This document shows positions 53,542-62,058 of a stretch of 64,000 bases of DNA, in pieces. The notes beneath the pieces are model-generated. The model was not told the origin of the DNA and did not search any database. It worked only from the letters and a program-made list of their open reading frames with translations. The translations under genes and the position numbers were made by a program. Numbering within the stretch: the first letter of the stretch is position 1; the number at the start of each line of letters is the position of its first letter. The DNA is from Pseudomonas sp. R-28-1W-6. Lineage in GTDB: Bacteria > Pseudomonadota > Gammaproteobacteria > Pseudomonadales > Pseudomonadaceae. The stretch is taken from NCBI RefSeq assembly GCF_009799925.1, contig NZ_WELK01000011.1, forward strand, positions 1-64,000, written 5' to 3'.

Positions 53542-54924
53542 ATGAGCATGCAGAACAAGCCGCAGATGGTCGAAGCCGTGATGTTCTTCACTGAACAGCG
53601 CGGTGTCTGCAAGGAGATGTTTTTCCCTGAATTCGAGGCTCTGCTCGATGGCGTGGTGAACATGCCCGAGTTCGCCGACGAGCAGGTGCGCATGGCCTAC
53701 CTGCTGATCAACCCGCGCCTGATGATTCGCGCCGTGGTGTTCTTCTATCTGGATTTCGACAACAAGGGCGCCGCCGATAAGGGCTGGAACCTGCCGTTGC
53801 GCCATCTCGCCGACAATGCCGGGCGCGGCCCGGACCTGGGTGCCGGGCCGATCCGTCTGGCCTGCCGCAGCCAGTGCCCGGTGTCCTGGCACCAGATGCA
53901 CCTGTGGGACCCGAGCCTGGCCCCCGGCAAGAACGACCTGGTGCTGTTGCGCGATGCGGTCAAGCGCAATGCCCTGGGCATTCTGGTAGATGACGATTCG
54001 ACCGCCGTGGTGCTGCCCGAGCGCCTGCACATGGTCGCCGAGGACAAGTGGCAGGCGCCCGATCCCGAGCGCGATGCGGCCCAGCAGCAGGCCCAGCAGC
54101 AGGCCGAGCGCAAGGACCAGGAGCATCGCCTGAAGACCGCCCAGCTGATCAAGCAGCAGCGCCTGCGCATCAGCACCCTGGGCAAGCAGTATGAAGAGGA
54201 GCTGGCGCGCCTCAAGCTGGCCGGCGAGGAACAGCAGCGCGCCTTGCAGACCGAAGTCCACAACCTGCACCAGGCGCTGCGCCAGCAGGAGGAGCTGAAT
54301 GCCAGCCTGAAGGAACAGCTGAACGGCCAGGGCGATATCCTGCAGAAGAATCGCGAGGAAATGACCCAGCAGCTGCGCGCCCTGGAGCGCCACGGGCGTA
54401 CCGAGGTGGACATCCTGCGCTCGCAGTTCGAGAGCGAGCTGCAGGCCAAGGTTGCCGCGGCGGTGGCCGAATACAAGGAACAGGTGGCCGTGCGCGATGT
54501 CGAACTGGCCTACCGCAGCGAGCAGGATGCGCAATTGCAGCAGGAGCTGGAGCGCCTCAAGCGTGAGCGCGACGAGTTCGCCAGCCAGGGCGGCGAGCAG
54601 ATTCTCGAGCGTCTGGCCAAGCTCGGCGTGGTGTTCGTGGTCTATCACCCGGGCGCCGGCCACCTGACCATTCCGCTGCAGGACATTGCCCGTTACCAGG
54701 ACAATCCGATGAGCTACGCCGCGGCCAAGTGCTTCGTTTCCGAGGCGCAGTACCGCCAGTGGCTGAGCCACTACCAGCAGCCGACCTGCGAGGCCAGCCT
54801 GCCTTCCGGCTCCCGTTGCGCCATGCCGATCGACCGGGTGGAAACCCCCAGCCGCTTCATCATCGGCGACTCCAACTGCTGTGCCCGGCACAAGGCTGGC
54901 AGCCGACTGCGCACCGTCGGCTAG
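53542..54924 (+). CDS. Conserved coiled-coil protein of unknown function
   Basis: A 460-residue cytoplasmic protein in three parts. The N-terminal globular region (about 1-170) has FFTEQRGVCKEMFFPEFEALLDG. A long Gln/Glu-rich coiled coil spans about 175-365. The small C-terminal domain (about 368-460) contains Cys residues in PTCEASLPSGSRCAMP and SNCCARHK, which could bind metal. GAGGA precedes ATG 53542; a GTG at 53461 would add 27 residues of low-quality sequence. Its stop TAG overlaps the GTG start of the PLP enzyme, so expression is coupled. I do not recognise a characterised family. Confidence 0.8.
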   Translation: MSMQNKPQMVEAVMFFTEQRGVCKEMFFPEFEALLDGVVNMPEFADEQVRMAYLLINPRLMIRAVVFFYLDFDNKGAADKGWNLPLRHLADNAGRGPDLGAGPIRLACRSQCPVSWHQMHLWDPSLAPGKNDLVLLRDAVKRNALGILVDDDSTAVVLPERLHMVAEDKWQAPDPERDAAQQQAQQQAERKDQEHRLKTAQLIKQQRLRISTLGKQYEEELARLKLAGEEQQRALQTEVHNLHQALRQQEELNASLKEQLNGQGDILQKNREEMTQQLRALERHGRTEVDILRSQFESELQAKVAAAVAEYKEQVAVRDVELAYRSEQDAQLQQELERLKRERDEFASQGGEQILERLAKLGVVFVVYHPGAGHLTIPLQDIARYQDNPMSYAAAKCFVSEAQYRQWLSHYQQPTCEASLPSGSRCAMPIDRVETPSRFIIGDSNCCARHKAGSRLRTVG

Positions 54925-55901
54925 TGCCGCTGCGTGTCCCGCACTGGGCGCCCGGCGCGCCCCTGCAGCCGTTATCCCTGCACTGGCTGAGTGCCGCCGC
55001 CGTCGAGGTCGCGGTGCTGCGTCTCGATCTGCTCGATCCGCTGGTTTCCGGCAACAAGTGGTTCAAGCTGCAGCCGCACCTGCACGCCGCCGCAGCTGCC
55101 GGGGCTGAAGGCCTGATCAGCCTGGGCGGGGCCCACTCCAATCATCTGCATGCCCTGGCAGCCGCCGGTCGGCGCTTCGGCTTCACCACGGTGGGGCTGC
55201 TGCGCGGTGAGCCGCAGGACACCCCGACCAGCCGCGATCTGCAGGCCCTGGGCATGCAGTTGCACTGGCTGGGCTACGGCGGCTATCGCGCGCGTCATCG
55301 CCCGGACTTCTGGGCACCCTGGCTTGCGCGTTACCCGCAGCTGCAGCCGGTACCCGAAGGCGGTGCCGGGCTGCCGGCGGCGCAGGCCTGTGCCGCCATC
55401 GTCGAGCTGGCCCGCCAGCAGTTGGCGCAGCTGGGCTGGGCCGACTACCAGGGCTGGTGGCTGGCGGCCGGCACGGGTACCACCCTGGCCGGGCTGGTAC
55501 TGGCCGAGGGCGGTGGCCGCCCGGTGCATGGCGCCATGGCCGTACCCGCCGGGCATGGTGTGGAAAGCACCGTGGCCGGGTTGCTGGGGGCGGCCGGCCA
55601 GGGCGATGCCGGTTATCGTCTGCTGGATGCCAGTCGCGGTGGTTTCGCCCGGATCGACGATGAGCTGCTGGCTTTCCTGCTGGCCACGGAGGCCGAGGCT
55701 GGCGTGCCGCTGGAGCCGGTCTACACGGCGAAAGCGCTGCTGGCATTGCGCAGCGAGGTTGAGGCCGGTTACTTTGCCCCAGGTACCCGCCTGTTGTTCC
55801 TGCACACGGGTGGGCTGCAAGGGCGCCGGCCCGTGGCGCAGCGCCTGCAGGATCTGGCCGGCCGCCGAGGCGTGGCGCCAGCAAGCACAATCAAAGGATA
55901 G
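54924..55901 (+). CDS. PLP enzyme of the ACC-deaminase / D-cysteine desulfhydrase family
   Basis: A 325-residue fold-type II PLP protein. PLVSGNKWFKLQPHL holds the PLP lysine (Lys45), LGGAHSNHLHALAAAG the substrate loop, and AAGTGTTLAGLVL the cofactor phosphate loop. The family includes 1-aminocyclopropane-1-carboxylate deaminase and D-cysteine desulfhydrase; residues do not settle which. Start GTG 54924 overlaps the preceding stop (TAGTG). The next gene begins six bases after its stop. Confidence 0.85.
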   Translation: MPLRVPHWAPGAPLQPLSLHWLSAAAVEVAVLRLDLLDPLVSGNKWFKLQPHLHAAAAAGAEGLISLGGAHSNHLHALAAAGRRFGFTTVGLLRGEPQDTPTSRDLQALGMQLHWLGYGGYRARHRPDFWAPWLARYPQLQPVPEGGAGLPAAQACAAIVELARQQLAQLGWADYQGWWLAAGTGTTLAGLVLAEGGGRPVHGAMAVPAGHGVESTVAGLLGAAGQGDAGYRLLDASRGGFARIDDELLAFLLATEAEAGVPLEPVYTAKALLALRSEVEAGYFAPGTRLLFLHTGGLQGRRPVAQRLQDLAGRRGVAPASTIKG

Positions 55902-55907
55902 GTTCTG

Positions 55908-57017
55908 ATGAGCGAGCCCCTGAACCCCGAGCAGTTGCGCAGCTTCACCCCGCTCAACGTGTTGTCCGAGCAGCAGTGGCGGGAGTTGCGCAGCCAGCTG
56001 GTGCCGCAGCACGTGCTGGCCGGGCAGCTGCTGTTCCGCCAGGGCGACCAGGCGCGCACCACCTATTACCTGCTCTCCGGCGAACTGCTGCTGCGCGCGG
56101 CGGATGGCCAGCAAGAGCGTCTGCAGGCCGGCACGGCCGCCAGTTGCCACCCGCTGTCGCCGAGCCTGCCGCGCCTGCACGAGGCTCGGGCGCTGAGCGA
56201 TGCCAGCGTGCTGGCGCTGGACAGCGCCACCCTGGGGCGGCTGCTGACCTGGCGCCTGGCCTACCAGGACCTGCTGCTGGAACTGTCTGGCAATGGCGAA
56301 GACAGCGAATGGCTGGAGCGCCTGCTGGAAAACCCGCTATTCGCCAAGGTGCCGCCGGCCAACGTGCGCGAGATGCTCGAGCGCCTGCACCCGATCGACC
56401 TGCCAGCCGGCAGCCGGGTGCTGGTCGAGGGCGAGACGGGCGACTGCTGCTACTTCCTCAAGAGCGGGCGCGCCGAGGTGATTCGCGGTGCCGGCAGTGC
56501 CCGCCAGGTGCTGGCTGAACTGGAGATCGGCTCCTGCTTCGGCGAGGAGGCGCTGCTTTCTGACCTGCCGCGCAATGCCAGCGTGACCCTGCTGGAGCCC
56601 GGCGTGGTGCTGCGCCTGGATCGCCAGGACTTCTTCGCCTTGCTCAAGGCGCCGGTGGTCGACGAGGTGTCCTTCGGCGAGGCCGCGCGTTTGCTCGGCA
56701 GCGGCGCGCAGTGGCTGGACGTGCGTCTGCAGGACGAGTACGAACGCTCCCATGCCCAGCACAGCCTGAACATGCCCCTGCACCTGCTGCGCCTGAAGGC
56801 GCGCCTGCTGGACAAGGCCAGGACCTACCTGTGCTACTGCGACAGCGGCAAGCGCAGCGCCAGCGCGGTATTTCTGCTCTCGCAGCTGGGCTTCAGCGCC
56901 TACGCCCTGCGTGATGGCCTGGATGCCTTGCCGCCGATCCAGCGCGATGCCCTGTTGTGCGAGAGCGGCCCCGGTTACCTGGCACGCTCCGGCGGGCGCA
57001 CCGAACGCAGTCACTGA
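55908..57017 (+). CDS. Double cyclic-nucleotide-binding-like / rhodanese fusion protein
   Basis: A 369-residue cytoplasmic protein. Two cNMP-binding-type beta-barrel domains occupy about 10-120 and 140-255; the second keeps a good phosphate-cassette-like GSCFGEEALLSDLPRNASV, while the first is degenerate. A C-terminal rhodanese domain (about 262-350) has the active loop CYCDSGKRSAS with Cys311. This suggests sulfur-relay or phosphatase-like chemistry gated by nucleotide binding. AAGGATAGG precedes ATG 55908. It is the third gene of the coiled-coil/PLP set; a desulfhydrase next to a rhodanese hints at shared sulfur metabolism, an inference only. Confidence 0.88.
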   Translation: MSEPLNPEQLRSFTPLNVLSEQQWRELRSQLVPQHVLAGQLLFRQGDQARTTYYLLSGELLLRAADGQQERLQAGTAASCHPLSPSLPRLHEARALSDASVLALDSATLGRLLTWRLAYQDLLLELSGNGEDSEWLERLLENPLFAKVPPANVREMLERLHPIDLPAGSRVLVEGETGDCCYFLKSGRAEVIRGAGSARQVLAELEIGSCFGEEALLSDLPRNASVTLLEPGVVLRLDRQDFFALLKAPVVDEVSFGEAARLLGSGAQWLDVRLQDEYERSHAQHSLNMPLHLLRLKARLLDKARTYLCYCDSGKRSASAVFLLSQLGFSAYALRDGLDALPPIQRDALLCESGPGYLARSGGRTERSH

Positions 57018-57144
57018 GCGACGGAGCTGATGGGGGCTGCTGCGCAGTTTTCCAGCCTATGCGGACGTTCAGCCGGGGTAGGGCGGATCATGCTGCGCTT
57101 CCCCAGCATTACGGCGATGGGGCGCGCTGGCCACCGGCGCTCTT

Positions 57145-58092
57145 CTATGGATAGGCGCGGTTCGGCCAGTCGTCACTGACGAGGAAGGCTCGCTCGGCTT
57201 CCCGCCAGTCACCATCGGCACCCGGCTGCAGGCGCACCAGCAGTTGCGCGGGGGCGTCGGCAGGCAACTGCTGCAGCCAGTCGGCCAAGCGGCCGGCGCC
57301 CCACAGCTGATCCGCCTCCAGGCGTGCCGGCGCCAGCCAGGCCTGGCGCGGCAGAACCTGCCAGTGCGCATCTGTATCCCGTTCGGTGAAAGTCGTCCAT
57401 TCCCGCCGATGCAGCCAGCGCCCGCGCAGGTGCTGCGAATCGGCGCCGACCGGCGCCTGGCAGTCGCTTGCCCAGGGGTAGAACAGGTAGCCGCTCAGCC
57501 ACATGCCGGGGCGCGGTGGTTCCTGGCAGATGCCGGCCAAGGCGCTGCGTGCCTGCGGCGTTGCCGAAAGCGGCAGCTGGTGCCCGGCCATGTGCTGCAG
57601 CTTGAGCCCCAGGCGATCCTCACTGGCCGGACCCAGCCAGTGGTCGGGGTCTTCGCCGGGATGCCGGCGTGGCCCGAGGTAGAGCTTGATCGCCAGTTCC
57701 AGGTGATGCACGCCGTCAGTATCGCGCAGCAGCAGATCCAGTTCTCCGAGGGTTTTGCCCTGGGCGCGGATCGCCAGGTTGGCGGCCAGCAGCTGCACAT
57801 CCGGCACCGCCTGCAGGGCGAATTGCCAGAGGCGTTCGTAGTAGCGCCCCAGGCGGCTGGAGCCGCCCGCGAGAAAGTGCTGCAGGGCGCTGCAGTCGTG
57901 TTCCTGGCGCAGCAGCCATTCGCCCAGGTGTTGCGGCTCGGCTAGCCAGATGCTGGCGGCCAGCGGGTGGCGCAGTGGCAGCTGCGCGTCACCGTGCAGC
58001 AGTGGCGGGGCGAGCAGGGTCCAGGCCAGGTCGCGTACCTGGGGCTGGCGCAGCTGGCCGAGCAGTTCGTCGAGCAGGGGCAGGCTGTTCAT
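57145..58092 (-). CDS. DUF1853 family protein
   Basis: A 315-residue protein with features I associate with DUF1853: VRDLAWTLLAPPLL near the start, the LGRYYERLWQFAL segment and the GELDLLLRDTDGVHHLELAIKLYLG core. D, E and K residues there resemble a PD-(D/E)xK nuclease motif (E-L-D … E-L-A-I-K). The nuclease suggestion is my inference. Start ATG 58092 is read away from nadK. It is convergent with the cNMP/rhodanese gene; the intervening 127 bp show nothing notable. Confidence 0.75.
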   Translation of the reverse strand: MNSLPLLDELLGQLRQPQVRDLAWTLLAPPLLHGDAQLPLRHPLAASIWLAEPQHLGEWLLRQEHDCSALQHFLAGGSSRLGRYYERLWQFALQAVPDVQLLAANLAIRAQGKTLGELDLLLRDTDGVHHLELAIKLYLGPRRHPGEDPDHWLGPASEDRLGLKLQHMAGHQLPLSATPQARSALAGICQEPPRPGMWLSGYLFYPWASDCQAPVGADSQHLRGRWLHRREWTTFTERDTDAHWQVLPRQAWLAPARLEADQLWGAGRLADWLQQLPADAPAQLLVRLQPGADGDWREAERAFLVSDDWPNRAYP

Positions 58093-58176
58093 TTGCCGAG
58101 CATAGCCGAGGCCGGTTTGCCGCTGTGCCGGCCTTTCGCCCATAATCCGGGCATTCCTCCCGTTGCAGAGCGCCCC

Positions 58177-59064
58177 ATGGAGCAATTTCGCAATATCGGC
58201 ATCATCGGTCGTCTGGGCAGCTCCCAGGCGCTCGATACCATTCGCCGCCTGAAAAACTTCCTGCTCGAACGTCATCTGCACGTGATCCTCGAAGACACCA
58301 TCGCCGAGGCCTTGCCCGGTCACGGTCTGCAGACCTCGTCGCGCAAGCTGCTGGGCGAATTCTGCGACCTGGTGATAGTGGTCGGCGGCGACGGCAGCAT
58401 GCTCGGCGCCGCGCGCGCCCTGGCCCGCCACCAGATCCCGGTGCTTGGCATCAACCGCGGCAGCCTGGGCTTTCTCACCGACATTCGTCCGGACGAGCTG
58501 GAAGTGAAGGTCGCCGAGGTGCTCGAAGGCAACTTCCTCGAAGAGAGCCGCTTCCTGCTGGAGGCCGAAGTGCGTCGCCACGGCGAAGCCATCGGCCAGG
58601 GCGACGCGCTCAACGACGTGGTGCTGCACCCGGGCAAGTCGACCAAGATGATCGAATTCGAGCTGTACATCGACGGCCAGTTCGTCTGCAGCCAGAAGGC
58701 CGACGGCCTGATCATCGCCACCCCGACCGGCTCCACCGCCTATTCGCTGTCCGCCGGCGGGCCGATCATGCACCCCAAGCTGGACGCCATGGTCATCGTG
58801 CCGATGTACCCGCACACGCTGTCCAGCCGGCCGATCGTGGTCGACGGCAACAGCGAGCTGAAGGTGGTGGTGGCCGCCGACCTGCCGATCTACCCGCTGG
58901 TCTCCTGCGACGGCCAGAACCACTTCACCTGCGCGCCCGGCGACACCATCACGGTGGCCAAGAAGCCGCAGAAGCTGCGCCTGATCCACCCACTCGACCA
59001 CAACTACTACGAGGCCTGCCGCACCAAGCTCGGCTGGGGCAGCCGCCTCGGTGGGCAGGACTGA
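58177..59064 (+). CDS. nadK: NAD kinase
   Basis: A 295-residue cytoplasmic kinase that makes NADP from NAD. IVVGGDGSMLGAAR (GGDG, about 70-74), INRGSLGFLTDI, the NDVV acidic loop and the glycine-rich ATPTGSTAYSLSAGGP (about 186-201) are all intact. ATG 58177 begins MEQFRNIGIIGR. The next gene begins two bases after its stop. Confidence 0.96.
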   Translation: MEQFRNIGIIGRLGSSQALDTIRRLKNFLLERHLHVILEDTIAEALPGHGLQTSSRKLLGEFCDLVIVVGGDGSMLGAARALARHQIPVLGINRGSLGFLTDIRPDELEVKVAEVLEGNFLEESRFLLEAEVRRHGEAIGQGDALNDVVLHPGKSTKMIEFELYIDGQFVCSQKADGLIIATPTGSTAYSLSAGGPIMHPKLDAMVIVPMYPHTLSSRPIVVDGNSELKVVVAADLPIYPLVSCDGQNHFTCAPGDTITVAKKPQKLRLIHPLDHNYYEACRTKLGWGSRLGGQD

Positions 59065-59065
59065 C

Positions 59066-60040
59066 ATGTACCTCGACCCGGCCCGCGGCTACGACCTGAT
59101 CGGCGATGTGCACGGCTGTGCGCATAGCCTGGAGCGTCTGCTGGCCCAGCTGGGCTACCAGCGCCAGGCCGGCGTCTGGCGCCACCCGCGGCGCATGGCG
59201 CTGTTCCTCGGCGACATCATCGACCGCGGCCCGCATATCCGCGAGGCGCTGCACCTGGTTCACGACATGGTCGCCGCCGGCGAGGCGCTGTGCATCATGG
59301 GCAACCACGAGTACAACGCCCTCGGCTGGGTCACCCCGGCCCCGGCCGACAGCCGCCGGCACTTCGTGCGCGAGCACACGCCGCGGCACAAGCGCCTGCT
59401 GCAACAGACCCTGGAGCAGTTCGAAGGCCATCCCGGCGACTGGCACGATTTCCTCGCCTGGTTCTACCAGTTGCCGCTGTTCATCGACGCCGGGCGGTTC
59501 CGCCTGGTGCATGCCTGCTGGGACGGCGGGCTGATCGAGAGCCTGCGCAAGCAGTACCCGGACGGGCGCATCGACCAGGCCTTCGTCCAGGCCTCCGCGG
59601 TGGCCGGCAGCTTCGCCAATCGGGTGTTCGAGCGCCTGCTGCGCGGCACCGACATGCGCCTGCCCCAGGGCCTGACCCTGACCAGTGAGGAGGGCTTCAG
59701 CCGCGCCTTCTTCCGCACCAAGTTCTGGGAAGACAACCCGCAGACCTACGGCGATGTGGTGTTCCAGCCCGATGCGCTGCCCGAGGATGTGGCCCGCACG
59801 CCGCTGTCGCCGGCCGACCGCAATCGCCTGCTGCAATACGGCCTGGACCAGCCGATGCTGTTCGTCGGCCACTACTGGCGCCGCGGCCGCCCGGCGCCGA
59901 TTCGCGCCAACCTGGCCTGCCTGGACTACAGCGCGGTGATGGCCGGCAAGCTGGTGGCCTATCGTCTCGACGAGGAAAGCCAGATCGATCCGGACAAGTT
60001 CGTCTGGGTCGAGGTCGATCCGCCGGAGGCGCCGCGATGA
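59066..60040 (+). CDS. Calcineurin-like metallophosphatase
   Basis: A 324-residue PPP-type phosphoesterase with the full metal-ligand set: GDVHG (about 13-17), GDIIDRG (near 51-57), GNHEYN (near 82-87), and later HACWDGG and VGHYW. The PrpE/ApaH-like core suggests diadenosine-polyphosphate or protein phosphatase activity. It starts one base after nadK and overlaps the rhomboid gene by four bases, so the three form an operon. Confidence 0.88.
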   Translation: MYLDPARGYDLIGDVHGCAHSLERLLAQLGYQRQAGVWRHPRRMALFLGDIIDRGPHIREALHLVHDMVAAGEALCIMGNHEYNALGWVTPAPADSRRHFVREHTPRHKRLLQQTLEQFEGHPGDWHDFLAWFYQLPLFIDAGRFRLVHACWDGGLIESLRKQYPDGRIDQAFVQASAVAGSFANRVFERLLRGTDMRLPQGLTLTSEEGFSRAFFRTKFWEDNPQTYGDVVFQPDALPEDVARTPLSPADRNRLLQYGLDQPMLFVGHYWRRGRPAPIRANLACLDYSAVMAGKLVAYRLDEESQIDPDKFVWVEVDPPEAPR

Positions 60041-60900
60041 ACGCCGTGGCGGCCCTGCGCCGACCGCTGGGCGAGGACCTGAGCGGCTTTATCGCCCTGT
60101 TGCGCCAGCTCCGGGTGCCGCACCGGGTCAGCGAGGAGTCCGGCGAGCAGGTGCTGTGGGTGGCCGATGAAGCCCAGGCCGAAGGCGTGCGCGGGCTGTT
60201 CCAGCGCTACCCCCAGGGCGACGCGGCGGCGCTGTTGCCCGTTGCCGAACGACGCACGTCGCGCCCGGGCATCCTCAGCCAGCTGCGCGCCAGCCCGCTG
60301 ACCGCGCTGATGCTGTTGCTCACCCTGATCGTCGCCGCGCTCACCGGACTGGGCGGCAACCACGCCGCCATGCACTGGCTGACTTTCCAGGACTACCGGA
60401 TCGCCGGCCAGTACGCCTATTTCACGCCCTGGCCGGACAGCCTGCAGGCCGGGCAGTGGTGGCGCCTGGTCACGCCGATGCTGATCCACTTCGGCTGGTT
60501 GCACCTGGCCATGAACGCCATGTGGTACTGGGAGCTGGGGCGGCGCATCGAGGCACGCCAGGGCGGCCTGATGCTGCTCGGTCTGACCCTGGTGTTCAGC
60601 CTGCTGTCCAATCTGGCGCAGTTCGGCTTCGGTGGTGCCGGCCTGTTCGGCGGCCTGTCCGGGGTGCTCTACGGCCTGCTTGGCTACTGCTGGATCTTCC
60701 AGCTGCTGGCGCCGACCCCGGCCTACGTCCTGCCGCGGGGGGTGCTGGCGATGATGTTGATCTGGCTGCTGGTGTGCCTGAGCGGCGCCATCGACCTGCT
60801 CGGTTTCGGCGCCATCGCCAACGCCGCGCATGTCGGCGGCCTGCTGGCCGGATGTGCCGCTGGCCTGTTGGGCGGTGCGCTGGCGCGTGCGCGCCGGTAA
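60037..60900 (+). CDS. GlpG-type rhomboid intramembrane serine protease
   Basis: A 287-residue inner-membrane protease. An N-terminal cytoplasmic domain (about 1-80, FIALLRQLRVPHRVSEESGEQVLWVADE) resembles the GlpG start domain. Six membrane helices follow, with HFGWLHLAMNAMWYWELGRRIE. The dyad is Ser208 in GGLSGVLYG and His265 in ANAAHVGGL. It is coupled to the metallophosphatase gene through ATGA. Confidence 0.92.
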   Translation: MNAVAALRRPLGEDLSGFIALLRQLRVPHRVSEESGEQVLWVADEAQAEGVRGLFQRYPQGDAAALLPVAERRTSRPGILSQLRASPLTALMLLLTLIVAALTGLGGNHAAMHWLTFQDYRIAGQYAYFTPWPDSLQAGQWWRLVTPMLIHFGWLHLAMNAMWYWELGRRIEARQGGLMLLGLTLVFSLLSNLAQFGFGGAGLFGGLSGVLYGLLGYCWIFQLLAPTPAYVLPRGVLAMMLIWLLVCLSGAIDLLGFGAIANAAHVGGLLAGCAAGLLGGALARARR

Positions 60901-60940
60901 ACTGGCCGCCTGTTTCCGTGATTTGCTGTTGGAGTTGCCG

Positions 60941-61204
60941 ATGTCATCCTTTGCCGAAATGATCGAAAACATCACCCCCGAGATCTACCAGAACCTGAAA
61001 CTGGCGGTGGAAATCGGCAAGTGGCCGGATGGCCGCAAGCTCACCCAGGAGCAGAAGGAGCTGTCGCTGCAGGCGATGATCGCCTGGGAAGTACAGAACC
61101 TGCCCGAGGAAGAACGCACCGGCTACATGGGCGAACAGGCTTGCGAGTCGCATGCCGAACCGATCCCTAACATCCTGTTCAAGTCCAACGACACCCTGCA
61201 CTGA
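60941..61204 (+). CDS. YeaC family (DUF1315) protein
   Basis: An 87-residue acidic soluble protein, MSSFAEMIENITPEIYQNLKLAVEIGKWPDGRKL…, matching E. coli YeaC in length and in the GKWPDGRKLTxEQ core. The function is unknown. TTGGAG precedes ATG 60941. The DUF2797 gene follows nine bases later, the usual pairing in pseudomonads. Confidence 0.88.
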   Translation: MSSFAEMIENITPEIYQNLKLAVEIGKWPDGRKLTQEQKELSLQAMIAWEVQNLPEEERTGYMGEQACESHAEPIPNILFKSNDTLH

Positions 61205-61213
61205 GAGCGCTTG

Positions 61214-62044
61214 ATGAATGAGTTAGGGCGCGGTGCGCTGAGCAAGATGGCGGCGCGCCTGGATGCGCCGGTGCAGTACAGCTTTCGCCTGGACGAGCGG
61301 GAAATACCGGTCAACCCGCTGCTGGGCCAGCGCATCCGCCTGGAGTTCCTCGGCGCGATCCACTGCAGTCACTGCGGGCGCAAGACCAAGAAGAGCTTCG
61401 CCCAGGGCTACTGCTACCCCTGCTTCACCAAGCTGGCGCAGTGCGACAGCTGCATCATGAGCCCCGAGCGCTGCCACTACGACGCCGGTACCTGCCGCGA
61501 GCCGCAGTGGGGCGAACAGTTCTGCATGACCGAGCATGTGGTGTACCTGGCCAACTCCTCGGGGATCAAGGTCGGCATCACCCGTGCCAGCCAGATTCCC
61601 ACGCGCTGGCTGGACCAGGGCGCCAGCCAGGCGCTGCCGATCTTCCGCGTGGCCACCCGCCAGCAGTCCGGCTTCGTCGAAGACCTGCTGCGCAGCCAGG
61701 TGGCGGACAAGACCAACTGGCGCGCCTTGCTCAAGGGCGATGCCGAGCCGGTCGACCTGCCGGCGGTGCGCGAGCAGCTGATGAGCAGCTGCGCCGAGGG
61801 TATTGCCGCGCTGCAGCAGCGTTTCGGCCTGCAGGCGATCCAGCCGGTCGGCGATGCCGAGGTAGTGGAGATCCGCTATCCGGTAGACGCCTACCCGACC
61901 AAGGTGGCCAGCCATGACCTGGAGAAGACCCCGGTGGTGGAGGGTGTCCTCAAGGGCATCAAGGGCCAGTACCTGATTCTCGACACGGGCGTGATCAACC
62001 TGCGCAAATACACGGCCTACCAGGTCGCCGTACTCACCGAATAA
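61214..62044 (+). CDS. DUF2797 family protein, cysteine-rich with a GIY-YIG-like segment
   Basis: A 276-residue protein. Residues about 50-98 hold a cysteine cluster (CSHC, CYPC, CDSC, then further Cys), a likely multi-zinc or Fe-S site. HVVYLANSSGIKVGITRASQIPTRW (about 111-135) looks like the core of a GIY-YIG nuclease fold (V-Y-L … K-V-G-I-T-R). A C-terminal beta domain ends KGIKGQYLILDTGVINLRKYT. No activity is established. ATG 61214 is preferred over TTG 61211. Confidence 0.85.
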   Translation: MNELGRGALSKMAARLDAPVQYSFRLDEREIPVNPLLGQRIRLEFLGAIHCSHCGRKTKKSFAQGYCYPCFTKLAQCDSCIMSPERCHYDAGTCREPQWGEQFCMTEHVVYLANSSGIKVGITRASQIPTRWLDQGASQALPIFRVATRQQSGFVEDLLRSQVADKTNWRALLKGDAEPVDLPAVREQLMSSCAEGIAALQQRFGLQAIQPVGDAEVVEIRYPVDAYPTKVASHDLEKTPVVEGVLKGIKGQYLILDTGVINLRKYTAYQVAVLTE

Positions 62045-62058
62045 GAGGCCACAAGCCG

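Noticed and set aside
58093..59067. Extension of the DUF1853 frame upstream, giving a 640-residue minus-strand protein
   Set aside because: The extra part lies antisense to nadK, which is unmistakable. DUF1853 starts at 58092.
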